Of a stretch of 35,220 bases of DNA, positions 1 to 7,455 are shown in pieces (the stretch's first letter is position 1; the number at the start of each line of letters is the position of its first letter). The notes below the pieces were generated by a model. That model had not been told where the DNA came from, did not search any database, and saw only the letters and a program-made list of their open reading frames with translations. The translations under genes and the position numbers were made by a program. The stretch spans positions 135,294 to 170,513 of the forward strand of contig JAFRDH010000025.1 in NCBI GenBank assembly GCA_017403955.1, given 5' to 3'. Source of the DNA: Mogibacterium sp. Lineage in GTDB: Bacteria; Bacillota; Clostridia; Peptostreptococcales; Anaerovoracaceae.

Positions 1-205
1 GACCGCCCTTGCAAAGCGTATGGTAACTGACTTTGCGATGGGTGACTGGCTCGATGAAAATGCTCATGTAGCACTCCTCAGGAAGGCAGACCAGTTATCA
101 AAGGATGTTCTCGAAGAACATAAAGAAAAACTGACCGGCCTTGCAGATGAGCTCGTTGCAAGAGGAAGCATTACAAAGGAAGAAATCGAAGATTTCCTGA
201 AATAA
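1..205 (+). CDS. FtsH-like (M41 family) protease, C-terminal end only
   Basis: The window opens inside this gene; the frame is open from base 2 and ends at TAA 203-205, giving 67 residues. The segment TALAKRMVTDFAMGDWL resembles the M41 peptidase helix of FtsH (AT-LARRMVT-x-GM). The rest fits the usual final helices, with 'LLRKADQLSKDVLEEHKEKL' followed by 'LADELVARGSITKEEIEDFL'. FtsH proteins are membrane-bound AAA+ zinc metalloproteases that degrade misfolded and regulatory proteins. The stretch between the RMVT helix and the terminal helices looks shorter than in classical FtsH, so it may be a soluble AAA-M41 relative. The ATPase domain and the HExxH zinc site lie upstream of the window and cannot be checked. 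A clear terminator follows. Confidence 0.6.
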   Translation, partial: TALAKRMVTDFAMGDWLDENAHVALLRKADQLSKDVLEEHKEKLTGLADELVARGSITKEEIEDFLK

Positions 206-231
206 GGCGAACGGAAACTGATCGAAAAACG

Positions 232-269
232 ACGCTGCCGCGCTGAATAATCAGCACGGCAGCGTTTTT
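232..269 (+). terminator. Rho-independent terminator of the FtsH-like gene
   Basis: The arms ACGCTGCCG (232-240) and CGGCAGCGT (257-265) pair perfectly, and the inner CTGA/TCAG extends the stem around an ATAA loop with one mismatch. A run of five T follows at 265-269. It lies 27 bases after the stop codon. Confidence 0.9.
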
Positions 270-368
270 ATTGCCGCAATTCCCCCGGGTCAGGATGTGT
301 GAGCTGCCGGCTGAGTATATTACTATGCAGGAATCAACACGATCAGGAACGGAATGAGAGGTGCGGTC

Positions 369-1148
369 ATGAAAATGAGAAAAATCAATATTACAGGAGA
401 TGTCCACGGGTATCAGGATTCACTGGAAGAAATAGTCGGGACCATGGAACGCGGAGATATTCTGATCGTCGCAGGAGATTTCGGGTTCGGGATGTTCGAT
501 GATGTTTCCCGCTCTGAGAAATCATTCTTTGACGAGATCAATGAAAAGGGCGTCATCATCCTGTTCTGCGACGGTAATCATGAGAACTTTGACGAGCTGA
601 ACGCACTTCCGGTATCTGAATGGTGCGGCGGAAAGGTCCACAAAGTAAGAGACAACATCATGCACCTGATGAGAGGGGAGGTGTACGAGATAGACGGTGA
701 GAGGATCTTCGTGTTCGGCGGAGGCTTCAGTGCGGACCTCGGGATCAATCCTTTCAGAGTGCCGGGGGTCGCGTACTGGAAGGAAGAGATGCCGTCCGAG
801 GAAGAATACGCAAACGGCCGGAGGAATCTCGTGAAGACCGGATATAGGATCGATCACATCATCACACATACGTTGCCTGAGGATACGCTCAGTGCGCTCA
901 GAGGTTTCAAGGACCTGCCTGAGGAAAGACCGCTGAGGTACTATCTGCAGCACGATGTTTTCGACATGCTCGCAGACACCAAACGTTTTATCAAAGAACC
1001 AAAGTACAAATTCTGGTATTTCGGTCATGTCCATATAGACGAAGAACTCTGGAGAAGACAGTACGCGCTCTTCAAATATGTAAGAGATCTCAGGACCGGA
1101 GCGATAGTTTACACGAGAACGAAACATGTAGACAAAACCCACCTCTAG
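369..1148 (+). CDS. Calcineurin-like metallophosphoesterase
   Basis: This 259-residue protein carries the ordered metal-binding signature of the calcineurin-like phosphoesterase superfamily. GDVHG lies near residue 10, GDFGFG near 36 and GNHE near 75, followed by 'IITHTLPE' (the GH/TH position) and GHVH near the C-terminus. Such enzymes use two metal ions to hydrolyse phosphomonoesters or diesters; the substrate cannot be deduced. There is no signal peptide or membrane segment, so it should be cytosolic. I chose ATG 369 because GAGAGGTG lies just upstream; an in-frame ATG at 354 has no such site, and another ATG sits at 375. It precedes the kinase-vWA-PP2C operon by 111 bases on the same strand and could be co-transcribed with it, but nothing ties them functionally. 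Confidence 0.88.
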   Translation: MKMRKINITGDVHGYQDSLEEIVGTMERGDILIVAGDFGFGMFDDVSRSEKSFFDEINEKGVIILFCDGNHENFDELNALPVSEWCGGKVHKVRDNIMHLMRGEVYEIDGERIFVFGGGFSADLGINPFRVPGVAYWKEEMPSEEEYANGRRNLVKTGYRIDHIITHTLPEDTLSALRGFKDLPEERPLRYYLQHDVFDMLADTKRFIKEPKYKFWYFGHVHIDEELWRRQYALFKYVRDLRTGAIVYTRTKHVDKTHL

Positions 1149-1259
1149 CACTCCGGTATACCGAATCCCCCCCGGACCGGAAGTCAGAATAATAGTTCCT
1201 GTATTCTATCAGTGTAAACAAACGGGAAGGAATCCTCTTGGTAAAGGAGAATCAATAAG

Positions 1260-2591
1260 ATGGCAGATATACAGACAAGCATCAGAAAAAATCAGAAGAT
1301 CAAATTGCTGAACGGGCAGACAGTGACTGTGACCGGCAAAATCGGAGAGGGCGGCCAGGGCATTGTCTATCGCGTTAAGGTAGACGGCACGAATGAAGAA
1401 AAGGCCATGAAGTGGTACTTCATGTATAAGATCAATGACCCTAAGTCCTTCTGCAGCAATCTGGCGGATAATGTTGCGACAGGATCCCCGTCGGAAACTT
1501 TTGTGTGGCCGGAACAGCTGACAGAAGTAACGAATGGTTCCTTCGGCTATATCATGGAGATCATTCCGGACAGATACAAAGCACTTTCCAAATATCTGCA
1601 GGCCAGGGTATCTTTCAAAAGCTGCAGTGCAATGGTAACTGCGGCGATCAATATCGTCGAAGCATTCCAGCAGCTGATCAATAAAGGATACAGTTTTCAG
1701 GATATCAATGACGGGAGTTTCAAGATCGACCCTACGACAGGTGATGTCCTTATTTGTGATTGCGACAATGTCGTTTCATTCGGAAAAGCATCCGGGATCA
1801 GCGGAAAAGCAAGATATAAGGCGCCTGAAGTAGTTCGCGGAGATACGCTTCCTAACAAGGTGACGGACAGATACTCCCTCGCGGTCATCCTGTTCCTGCT
1901 TCTTGTCGGAAACCATCCGCTGGAAGGTGCGAGATCGAATGTGCCTTGCATGACAGGCAAGTATGAACGCAGATTCTATGGCCAGGAGCCGGTCTTCATG
2001 TTCGATGAGCAGCTCGATGTCAACAGACCTGTTCCGGGACTTCACAGGAACGCGATCGCGCTCTGGCCGTGTTATCCGGACTTCATCAGAAAAGCATTCA
2101 TCAGATCTTTCAGCCAGGACAGCCTTCTGAGAAGTGAGGGGCGTCTGATCGAACAGGAATGGCTGATGCTTCTGGTGCGGCTCAAGAGCTGCATCGTAAG
2201 ATGCATGAACTGCGGATGCGAGTATTTTGCCGAAAGCACAATAGCTACAGCTTGTCCGGACTGTATGGCATACAACACACCGCCCGGATATCTCAGATTT
2301 GACAAGAAGAGAACGAATGTAGAAATAACAATACCTATAGCCGATGGCGCGAAACTATACGAAGCTGAGCTGGACGAAAGGAGCAAGGATTACAATACAG
2401 TTTCAGCAGAAATACTGGTAAAACCCGGTAAATACGGACTTAAAAATCTGTCGAAGAGCGTATGGGAGATAACTGCTCCGGGCGGAAAGACAGTCAAAAA
2501 AGCACCGGGTGAAGTCGCTGTACTCGGAACAGGATTCCGTATCGATTTCGGTAACGGGGTGACTGCAGAAATAGTCGCTAACAGCAGATAA
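1260..2591 (+). CDS. Divergent Ser/Thr-type protein kinase with zinc ribbon and FHA-like C-terminus (TerY-P triad kinase)
   Basis: Of 443 residues, the first ~300 form a kinase fold. The glycine loop is GEGGQGIVY (29-37) and the ATP lysine is K51 in 'AMKWY'. The catalytic loop 'FQDINDGSF' has D148 but no HRD histidine or arginine. The DFG position reads 'ICDCDN' (D167/D169), and the activation segment ends in 'YKAPE'. A four-cysteine zinc ribbon follows (C315, C318, C332, C335). The last ~90 residues are beta-rich with 'GLKNLSKSVWEI', typical of FHA-like phosphopeptide-binding sandwiches. In described TerY-P triads this kinase type accompanies a vWA protein and a PP2C phosphatase, and both follow here. 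The start has AAAGGAG ten bases upstream. The kinase, ribbon and context are firm; the FHA call is by pattern only. Substrates are unknown. Confidence 0.85.
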   Translation: MADIQTSIRKNQKIKLLNGQTVTVTGKIGEGGQGIVYRVKVDGTNEEKAMKWYFMYKINDPKSFCSNLADNVATGSPSETFVWPEQLTEVTNGSFGYIMEIIPDRYKALSKYLQARVSFKSCSAMVTAAINIVEAFQQLINKGYSFQDINDGSFKIDPTTGDVLICDCDNVVSFGKASGISGKARYKAPEVVRGDTLPNKVTDRYSLAVILFLLLVGNHPLEGARSNVPCMTGKYERRFYGQEPVFMFDEQLDVNRPVPGLHRNAIALWPCYPDFIRKAFIRSFSQDSLLRSEGRLIEQEWLMLLVRLKSCIVRCMNCGCEYFAESTIATACPDCMAYNTPPGYLRFDKKRTNVEITIPIADGAKLYEAELDERSKDYNTVSAEILVKPGKYGLKNLSKSVWEITAPGGKTVKKAPGEVAVLGTGFRIDFGNGVTAEIVANSR

Positions 2592-2642
2592 CACTGATCA
2601 GATAATAATATTTCTAATGATTATATTAATGGAGGAAAAACT

Positions 2643-3383
2643 ATGGGAATGATCGATAGAGTAGAAGTGCCAAGGAAAGTTTGTCCGGTTATTATTCTTG
2701 CTGACAAGTCTATCAGCATGGACGGACTGCCAATTGGTTCAGAAAACGCAGCAATAGAGGGAATACTTCCGGAACTGGCTTCCATGAATAAAGAGAATCC
2801 GGATGCGTTCATAAAGTTCGCTCTGATGGAGTTCAGCACCGGTGTGAACTGGAAGACCGGTATTGACGGCCTTGTAGACCCTGCTGAATATAAGTGGGTG
2901 GATCTTGTAGCAGACGGGGCAACATCATTCGGACTTGCATGCAAAGAGCTTAACAACAAACTTTCCGTGAGCCACGGATTCATGAAGCAGGCGAGCGGTT
3001 CTATGTCACCTGTCATTATCCTTATTTCAGACGGAGAGCCGACAGACAGCTACAGTGTGGCGCTGGCAGAACTCAAGAAGAACAACTGGTTCAAAGTAGC
3101 AGCTAAGATCGCTATTGGTTACGGCAAAGCAAATGACAAAGTTCTTGAGGAGTTCACAGGCAATCCGGAAACTGTTATCCATACTAATGATGTTCAGGAA
3201 CTCAAGAACCTTATCAAGTTCGTTGCGATCACATCTTCAATGGTAGTAAGCACAGGACAGGCAACGAAAAGCAATACAGATACTAATGCAGATCCGGACG
3301 ACACAACATCCGTTGTAGCTGACGCTCTTAAGCAGGCACAGGCAGCATTGTCAGATGCTACGGATCCAGGCGAAGAATGGTAG
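2643..3383 (+). CDS. TerY-like von Willebrand factor A domain protein
   Basis: This 246-residue protein is essentially one vWA domain. The MIDAS metal site is complete: DKSIS (D21, S23, S25), a threonine at 94 in 'DGATSFG', and D130 in 'LISDGEPTD'. vWA proteins bind partners through a metal ion and often act as scaffolds. Short cytosolic forms of this kind (TerY) are found with tellurium/stress-response genes and, with a kinase and PP2C, in the TerY-P triad. The last ~45 residues (Thr/Asp/Ala-rich, 'DPDDTTSVVADALKQAQAAL') look disordered and could be a docking tail or kinase substrate, which is inference. GGAGGAAAAACT precedes the ATG. No TerC, TerD or TerB homologue is in the window, so the 'Ter' label marks only the family. 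Confidence 0.9.
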   Translation: MGMIDRVEVPRKVCPVIILADKSISMDGLPIGSENAAIEGILPELASMNKENPDAFIKFALMEFSTGVNWKTGIDGLVDPAEYKWVDLVADGATSFGLACKELNNKLSVSHGFMKQASGSMSPVIILISDGEPTDSYSVALAELKKNNWFKVAAKIAIGYGKANDKVLEEFTGNPETVIHTNDVQELKNLIKFVAITSSMVVSTGQATKSNTDTNADPDDTTSVVADALKQAQAALSDATDPGEEW

Positions 3384-3401
3384 AAAAGAAGTGGTATACA
3401 A

Positions 3402-4343
3402 ATGATTCGTTACAGACTATATGCCGGTACCGCACCGGGACCGAAGTATCAGGAAAAAGGATGGGATTGCCAGGACTGTTCCAAAATATTCACCTTCGAT
3501 GATACTCAGATAGCAGTACTTGCAGATGGTCATGGGAGCGGCAACTGCTTTCGCAGTGAGCACGGAGCCAGGATCGCTTGCGAAGCGGCAATAAAAATGA
3601 CTTGGCTTTACAGGGTGTTCGAGGACAGGAGCAAGAATGTCCAGAGATTCTCTGACAGTGGTATTGAATCATTCAAGTATGCTATCGCAAAAGAATGGAG
3701 ATTATCAGTCAGAGAGGACTGGATCAAGAGAGCAAGCAGAACTCATAAACTCGGAGATGGGGAGGTGAGATACGCCGCGGTCAAGGAAAAATTCCTTGAC
3801 CGCTACAATTCAGAAGATAAGAACATTGTAGAACGTTATTTATATACCGCCTACGGAACGACGCTCCTGCTGGCGGTATCGATCGAGAATCAGGTCCTGC
3901 TTCTGCAGATCGGAGACGGGACCTGCGTAGTTCTGAGACGTGACGGAACTTTTTGCTGCCCCATCCCGGTAGATGAAAACAACTATCTCAACGTCGTCGT
4001 GTCGATCTGCGAAGAAGACGCTGATCTCAAAATGAGACATGCGATCATCGACTGCGATGAGGATTCACCGCAAGCACCGGTCGCGATCTTCATGACTTCT
4101 GACGGAGTTGACGACTGCTTCCCGGTATTCGAGAACGATAAGCATCTCTACGGACTTTGTTCGGTGATCATCGAGAATATCCTTGAGAACGGATTCGAAG
4201 CGACCGAGAAAGAAATGACCAAAGACCTGCTTCCGGGACTGACAGAAAAAGGCAGTAAAGACGATATTTCGATGTGTTACCTCGTGACCGAGGACATGGA
4301 TGCCCTGAGAGAGGCACTTGAGGCGAGTAAGACAAATGATTGA
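3402..4343 (+). CDS. PP2C-type serine/threonine phosphatase
   Basis: The 313-residue protein shows the PP2C metal-site motifs. These are 'CQD' near residue 25, 'LADGHGSGN' (D42, G43), 'IGDG' near 170, 'MTSDGVDD' (D234) and 'SKDDIS' (D287/D288). PP2C enzymes are Mn/Mg-dependent phosphatases that reverse Ser/Thr phosphorylation; the natural opponent here is the kinase at 1260-2591. A charged insertion around residues 75-145, rich in Arg/Lys/Glu, lengthens it relative to minimal bacterial PP2Cs. It starts 18 bases after the vWA stop and its end overlaps the next gene, so translational coupling is likely. No signal peptide or membrane helix is visible. Confidence 0.92.
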   Translation: MIRYRLYAGTAPGPKYQEKGWDCQDCSKIFTFDDTQIAVLADGHGSGNCFRSEHGARIACEAAIKMTWLYRVFEDRSKNVQRFSDSGIESFKYAIAKEWRLSVREDWIKRASRTHKLGDGEVRYAAVKEKFLDRYNSEDKNIVERYLYTAYGTTLLLAVSIENQVLLLQIGDGTCVVLRRDGTFCCPIPVDENNYLNVVVSICEEDADLKMRHAIIDCDEDSPQAPVAIFMTSDGVDDCFPVFENDKHLYGLCSVIIENILENGFEATEKEMTKDLLPGLTEKGSKDDISMCYLVTEDMDALREALEASKTND

Positions 4344-5088
4344 ATGCAGATCCAAGTATTACAGAACAAGACTGGAAACTGAGGAAGATAAGGCTGTGTA
4401 TGACTGCATACTTGATGGTATGCGGAATATAAAAGAGGAGATACGGATCGATGACGCGCTGTTCCCAAGCTACCGGACTCCTCTCACAGTCATTCTTGAT
4501 TATGTTCTTTTGGACAATCCCGGCCTGTTCTACGTCGATACCGGAGAGTTGTATATCCAGACGTCTCCGTGGAGGGGAGTGATCGTCAAGTACAGATTCC
4601 CTGAGAAAGAAATCGCAAGGATAGAGGCAAAGCTTCTTGCGGCTGTTTATCATGTGATCGCCGCAGCTGCCGGAAGCAGGCTGACGCTCGACCAGACGGA
4701 ACAGTTCCTGCACGATTTCCTGGCGCTGAATGTCACATATGAGCATGATGATCACACTTATCACAAGGCGCATTCGATCCTCGGCCCGATCATGCATGGA
4801 AGATCAGTATGCGAGGGTTATGCCAAAGCATTCAAGCTCTTATGTGATGCTGCCGGAATCTCCTGCATCGTGATATGCGGAGATGCAGGTGATCCTGTGA
4901 CCGGTGAGTACGGCGGTCACGCCTGGAATGTCGTAAAAATAAACGGAAGATGTCTGCACGTTGATGTAACCTGGGACAGCTGCATCAGAACGCCGGATCA
5001 TCTTCCGCATCAGTACTATAACCTCAGTGATGCCGAAATGGCAGCCGATCACAAATGGGACAGGTCGCTGATGCCTGTGTGTCCGTGA
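4336..5088 (+). CDS. Transglutaminase-like cysteine protease-fold protein
   Basis: The 250-residue protein has the transglutaminase-core triad. Cys159 lies in 'SVCEGYAKAFKLL', His195 in 'GGHAWNVVKI' and Asp210 in 'LHVDVTWD'. The form 'CEGYAKAF...GHAWN...HVDVTWD' is that of bacterial members that may act as proteases or peptide-modifying enzymes; the N-terminal 130 residues are helical and not recognised. No signal peptide is present, so it should be cytosolic, unlike many wall-associated relatives. ATG 4336 overlaps the PP2C stop by eight bases and has GAGGCGAG upstream; an in-frame TTG at 4318 is a weaker alternative. It closes the kinase-vWA-PP2C operon, and its stop lies only 11 bases from the convergent ATP-grasp gene, leaving no room for a separate terminator. 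Confidence 0.85.
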   Translation: MIECRSKYYRTRLETEEDKAVYDCILDGMRNIKEEIRIDDALFPSYRTPLTVILDYVLLDNPGLFYVDTGELYIQTSPWRGVIVKYRFPEKEIARIEAKLLAAVYHVIAAAAGSRLTLDQTEQFLHDFLALNVTYEHDDHTYHKAHSILGPIMHGRSVCEGYAKAFKLLCDAAGISCIVICGDAGDPVTGEYGGHAWNVVKINGRCLHVDVTWDSCIRTPDHLPHQYYNLSDAEMAADHKWDRSLMPVCP

Positions 5089-5099
5089 TCGGCAAAAGA

Positions 5100-6278
5100 T
5101 CATTCTACTTCGATTTTGATATTACCGAGCGCTTTGTGGAGCGCATCGATGGACTCCTGAAGGGTCTCGCCCTTGGTTATTACATGACCAATGCGGTGAG
5201 GCCCGATTTTAAATTTGGAGACTTTGGTGCCGAGAGCTCTGTCGAACTGGACTTCAACAATAGCAGGGTCCTCAGGGTTGTTGTCAGTCTGAGATACGAG
5301 GATGCCTTCTTTGTTGCTGTAGAGCAGATGGCATGCGCAAGGATTGTGCTGATCTGTCGGGAAATCCGCATGCTCGCCCATTGCGACTTTGATCATATTC
5401 TCGTAGTAATCGATTCCGTAGTAGATCGAAACGAGCTCAACGAGACATGTGCCGCCTGCGCGTCCGCCGATCTCGAGAACATAAGGCTTGCCGTCTTTGA
5501 GAATGAAATCCGCATTGATCGCGCAGTTGTCGAGCTTCATAGCTTTCACAGCTGCAGCAAGAGTCTTTTCCATATCTTCCATTACTGCAGGCTCAGCATC
5601 GTATGGTGCCCAGTGACCGATCGGAACTCCGACATCCCCATCGAATACATAATCACCGTGAGGCATGCAGAATTCGAGCTTTCCGTCCTGAACGAAAGCC
5701 TGCGCACCGCATTCTTCACCTTCGATGAACTCTTCTACGATGAACTGGTCCGATCTTGTTACGGCTTTGGCAGCATCGCGCGCAGCATCGAATTCATCCA
5801 GCGTATCTACGCGGGTGATGCCGCGGCTCCCGGAGGAATCGATCGCTTTGACCATTACAGGGAAACTGAAATCGCTGAGCTTGCCTGCAAGATCCTCGTC
5901 ATCATAATTAAGTATGCGGAATTTGGCGGTCCTGACGCCATTCGCCTCATACGCTTCTTTCATCAGGATCTTGTCTGTAGCGATAGCGGCTGCTTCTGCT
6001 GAAAGCCCCGGAAGTCCGAGCGCGTCACAAACTTTGCCGACTGTGATGATCGCAACGTCAGTACCGGAAGTAACGATACCGTCGATCTTCTCTTCACGTG
6101 CGATCTTGAGGATCGCTTCATAGTCAGTCGTATTTTCATAATAGACCTTATCCGCGATCGCGAAGCCCGGATAATTGCCCGGAATACTTGTTACGATGAC
6201 ATATATACCCATGCTCTGGGCTTTTTTGATCAGCGGCACCTGGTAGATCCCGGCGCCGAGTATAAGTAGTTTCTTCAT
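5100..6278 (-). CDS. ATP-grasp domain enzyme (carbamoyl-phosphate synthase/biotin carboxylase-like)
   Basis: The 392-residue protein begins with a Rossmann-like pre-ATP-grasp domain ('KKLLILGAGIYQVPLIKKA'). The ATP-grasp fold follows, with 'TDKILMKEAYEANGV', the ATP-lysine segment 'FPVMVKAIDSSGSRGI', 'FIVEEFIEGEE', and the metal/ATP residues of 'NADFILKDGKPYVLEIGGRAGG'. ATP-grasp enzymes join a carboxylate to an amine or similar acceptor through an acyl-phosphate. Relatives of this size are common in surface-glycan clusters and probably modify a sugar or attach an amino acid; the substrate is not readable. Its ATG overlaps the stop of the upstream glycosyltransferase gene as ATGA, so the two form a minus-strand operon. 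Its Shine-Dalgarno sequence lies within a 15-bp tandem duplication. Confidence 0.85.
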   Translation of the reverse strand: MKKLLILGAGIYQVPLIKKAQSMGIYVIVTSIPGNYPGFAIADKVYYENTTDYEAILKIAREEKIDGIVTSGTDVAIITVGKVCDALGLPGLSAEAAAIATDKILMKEAYEANGVRTAKFRILNYDDEDLAGKLSDFSFPVMVKAIDSSGSRGITRVDTLDEFDAARDAAKAVTRSDQFIVEEFIEGEECGAQAFVQDGKLEFCMPHGDYVFDGDVGVPIGHWAPYDAEPAVMEDMEKTLAAAVKAMKLDNCAINADFILKDGKPYVLEIGGRAGGTCLVELVSIYYGIDYYENMIKVAMGEHADFPTDQHNPCACHLLYSNKEGILVSQTDNNPEDPAIVEVQFDRALGTKVSKFKIGPHRIGHVITKGETLQESIDALHKALGNIKIEVE

Positions 6279-7264
6279 TTTTCAGCTCCTTGCTCTTCAG
6301 CTCCTTGCTCTTCCTGCTTAGTTTCGTGATTCCCCGTGTATACCTGCCGCACAACGAATTGCGGGTTGTTCGTGGCATCCTGGAACAATCGCCCTATGTA
6401 CTCGCCGAGCAATCCGAGCGTGAACATGATGATGCCCGAGAAGAAGCAGAGAGCGATCATGATGGATGACCAGCCGAGTGCTACGTTCGGCAGTACGAGT
6501 TTACGGATGAGTATGACCAGAGCTCCGATCACACCGATCACTGACAGGAACATGCCCATATACTGAGCGAATCTCAGAGGCACGATCGAGAAGCCCATGA
6601 TGTTGGACCAGAGTGCGACGAGTTTCTTGAAGCTGTAGCCGGATGCACCGTAGGCTCTGTCAAAATGTTCAACAGGTACGCTCGCGATCTTGTCGAGTGC
6701 GGTCGTACGCAGGAACAGCCCCTGAAGGTGAGTGTATTTACTCTTGTACTGTACTGCATAGTCGCGGACATACTTGCGGATGATGAAGAAACTCGATGTC
6801 TTCATATCCTTAGGTTTGCCGATGAGTATACGGACTGTGGTGAAATTCATCCAGGTGCCGATACTCCTGATCGGGCTCTTGTATTTGCGCTCAGGATAGT
6901 AAGCGTATACGATATCGTAGCCCTCATCGATCTTCTCGAAGAGTTTTGCGAGCTGGGAAGGGTGTGTCTGCATATCATCATCCATCGAAATGATGAAATC
7001 GCCCTCTGCATAGTTCATTGCAGCAAGCGAAGCATTATGCTGGCCCCCGTTCCTGGCGAGCTCGATGACTTTGACGTAGTCGTGATCGTCAGCGATAGCT
7101 CTCAGCTCACGGACCGTTTCGCCTCCGTCCGGGGAGCAGTCGTCTGTAAGAACGAACTCATAAGGGACACGGCCCATTTTCTCCATCTCCGCGGCAGTCA
7201 TCTCTACGACCTGCCTGATCGTATGTGAAGATTTGTAACATGGAATTACTATTGAATAAAGCAT
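6275..7264 (-). CDS. GT2-family glycosyltransferase with two C-terminal membrane helices (DPM/ArnC type)
   Basis: The 329-residue protein starts with 'LYSIVIPCYKSSHTI' and has the GT-A nucleotide-sugar motifs 'LTDDCSPDGG' and 'SMDDDMQTHP', followed by 'HLQGLFLRTTAL'. Two hydrophobic helices lie at roughly residues 230-250 and 265-290, the usual arrangement in enzymes that move a sugar from a nucleotide donor to a lipid carrier such as undecaprenyl phosphate. It probably makes a lipid-linked sugar for the adjacent surface polymer; donor and acceptor are unknown. GAGG lies nine bases before the ATG. It heads a two-gene minus-strand operon diverging from the flippase operon across 191 bases. The C-terminus (QEEQGAEEQGAEK) is a low-complexity tail made by the 15-bp duplication. 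Confidence 0.9.
   Translation of the reverse strand: MLYSIVIPCYKSSHTIRQVVEMTAAEMEKMGRVPYEFVLTDDCSPDGGETVRELRAIADDHDYVKVIELARNGGQHNASLAAMNYAEGDFIISMDDDMQTHPSQLAKLFEKIDEGYDIVYAYYPERKYKSPIRSIGTWMNFTTVRILIGKPKDMKTSSFFIIRKYVRDYAVQYKSKYTHLQGLFLRTTALDKIASVPVEHFDRAYGASGYSFKKLVALWSNIMGFSIVPLRFAQYMGMFLSVIGVIGALVILIRKLVLPNVALGWSSIMIALCFFSGIIMFTLGLLGEYIGRLFQDATNNPQFVVRQVYTGNHETKQEEQGAEEQGAEK
6283..6312 (-). repeat. Two tandem copies of a 15-bp unit at a gene junction
   Basis: The unit CAGCTCCTTGCTCTT (plus strand) occurs at 6283-6297 and again at 6298-6312 without change. Read on the minus strand it encodes the EEQGA/EEQGA repeat at the C-terminus of the glycosyltransferase. It also contains AAGGAG, the ribosome binding site of the following ATP-grasp gene, which is therefore present twice. 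Confidence 0.9.
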
Positions 7265-7440
7265 TATATAAACCTCAATTGTAAAAATCTGAACAGCTTA
7301 AATACGGCTGACGCAAGCAGCCCGTACTTTCTATGAATTTACTACATTTCAGGGAAAAAATAAAGACGCATAGCATAAATGCTCTGCCGATCGGAAAAAC
7401 GACTTTGCCGAATATGAAGAATGTGCCCCCTCTTTTATGA

Positions 7441-7455
7441 TATAATCAATTATCT
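7441..7455 (+). promoter_or_regulatory. Candidate -10 element immediately before the flippase start
   Basis: A perfect TATAAT occupies 7441-7446, only nine bases before ATG 7456, and no Shine-Dalgarno sequence lies between. Transcription starting at the normal distance would begin at or next to the ATG, implying a leaderless or near-leaderless message. The -35 region (around 7418-7423) has no good TTGACA match. Confidence 0.5.

Noticed and set aside
5055-6002. 315-residue plus-strand ORF opposite the ATP-grasp gene
   Set aside because: It is antisense to a gene with clear ATP-grasp motifs, has no ribosome binding site and has shadow-like composition.
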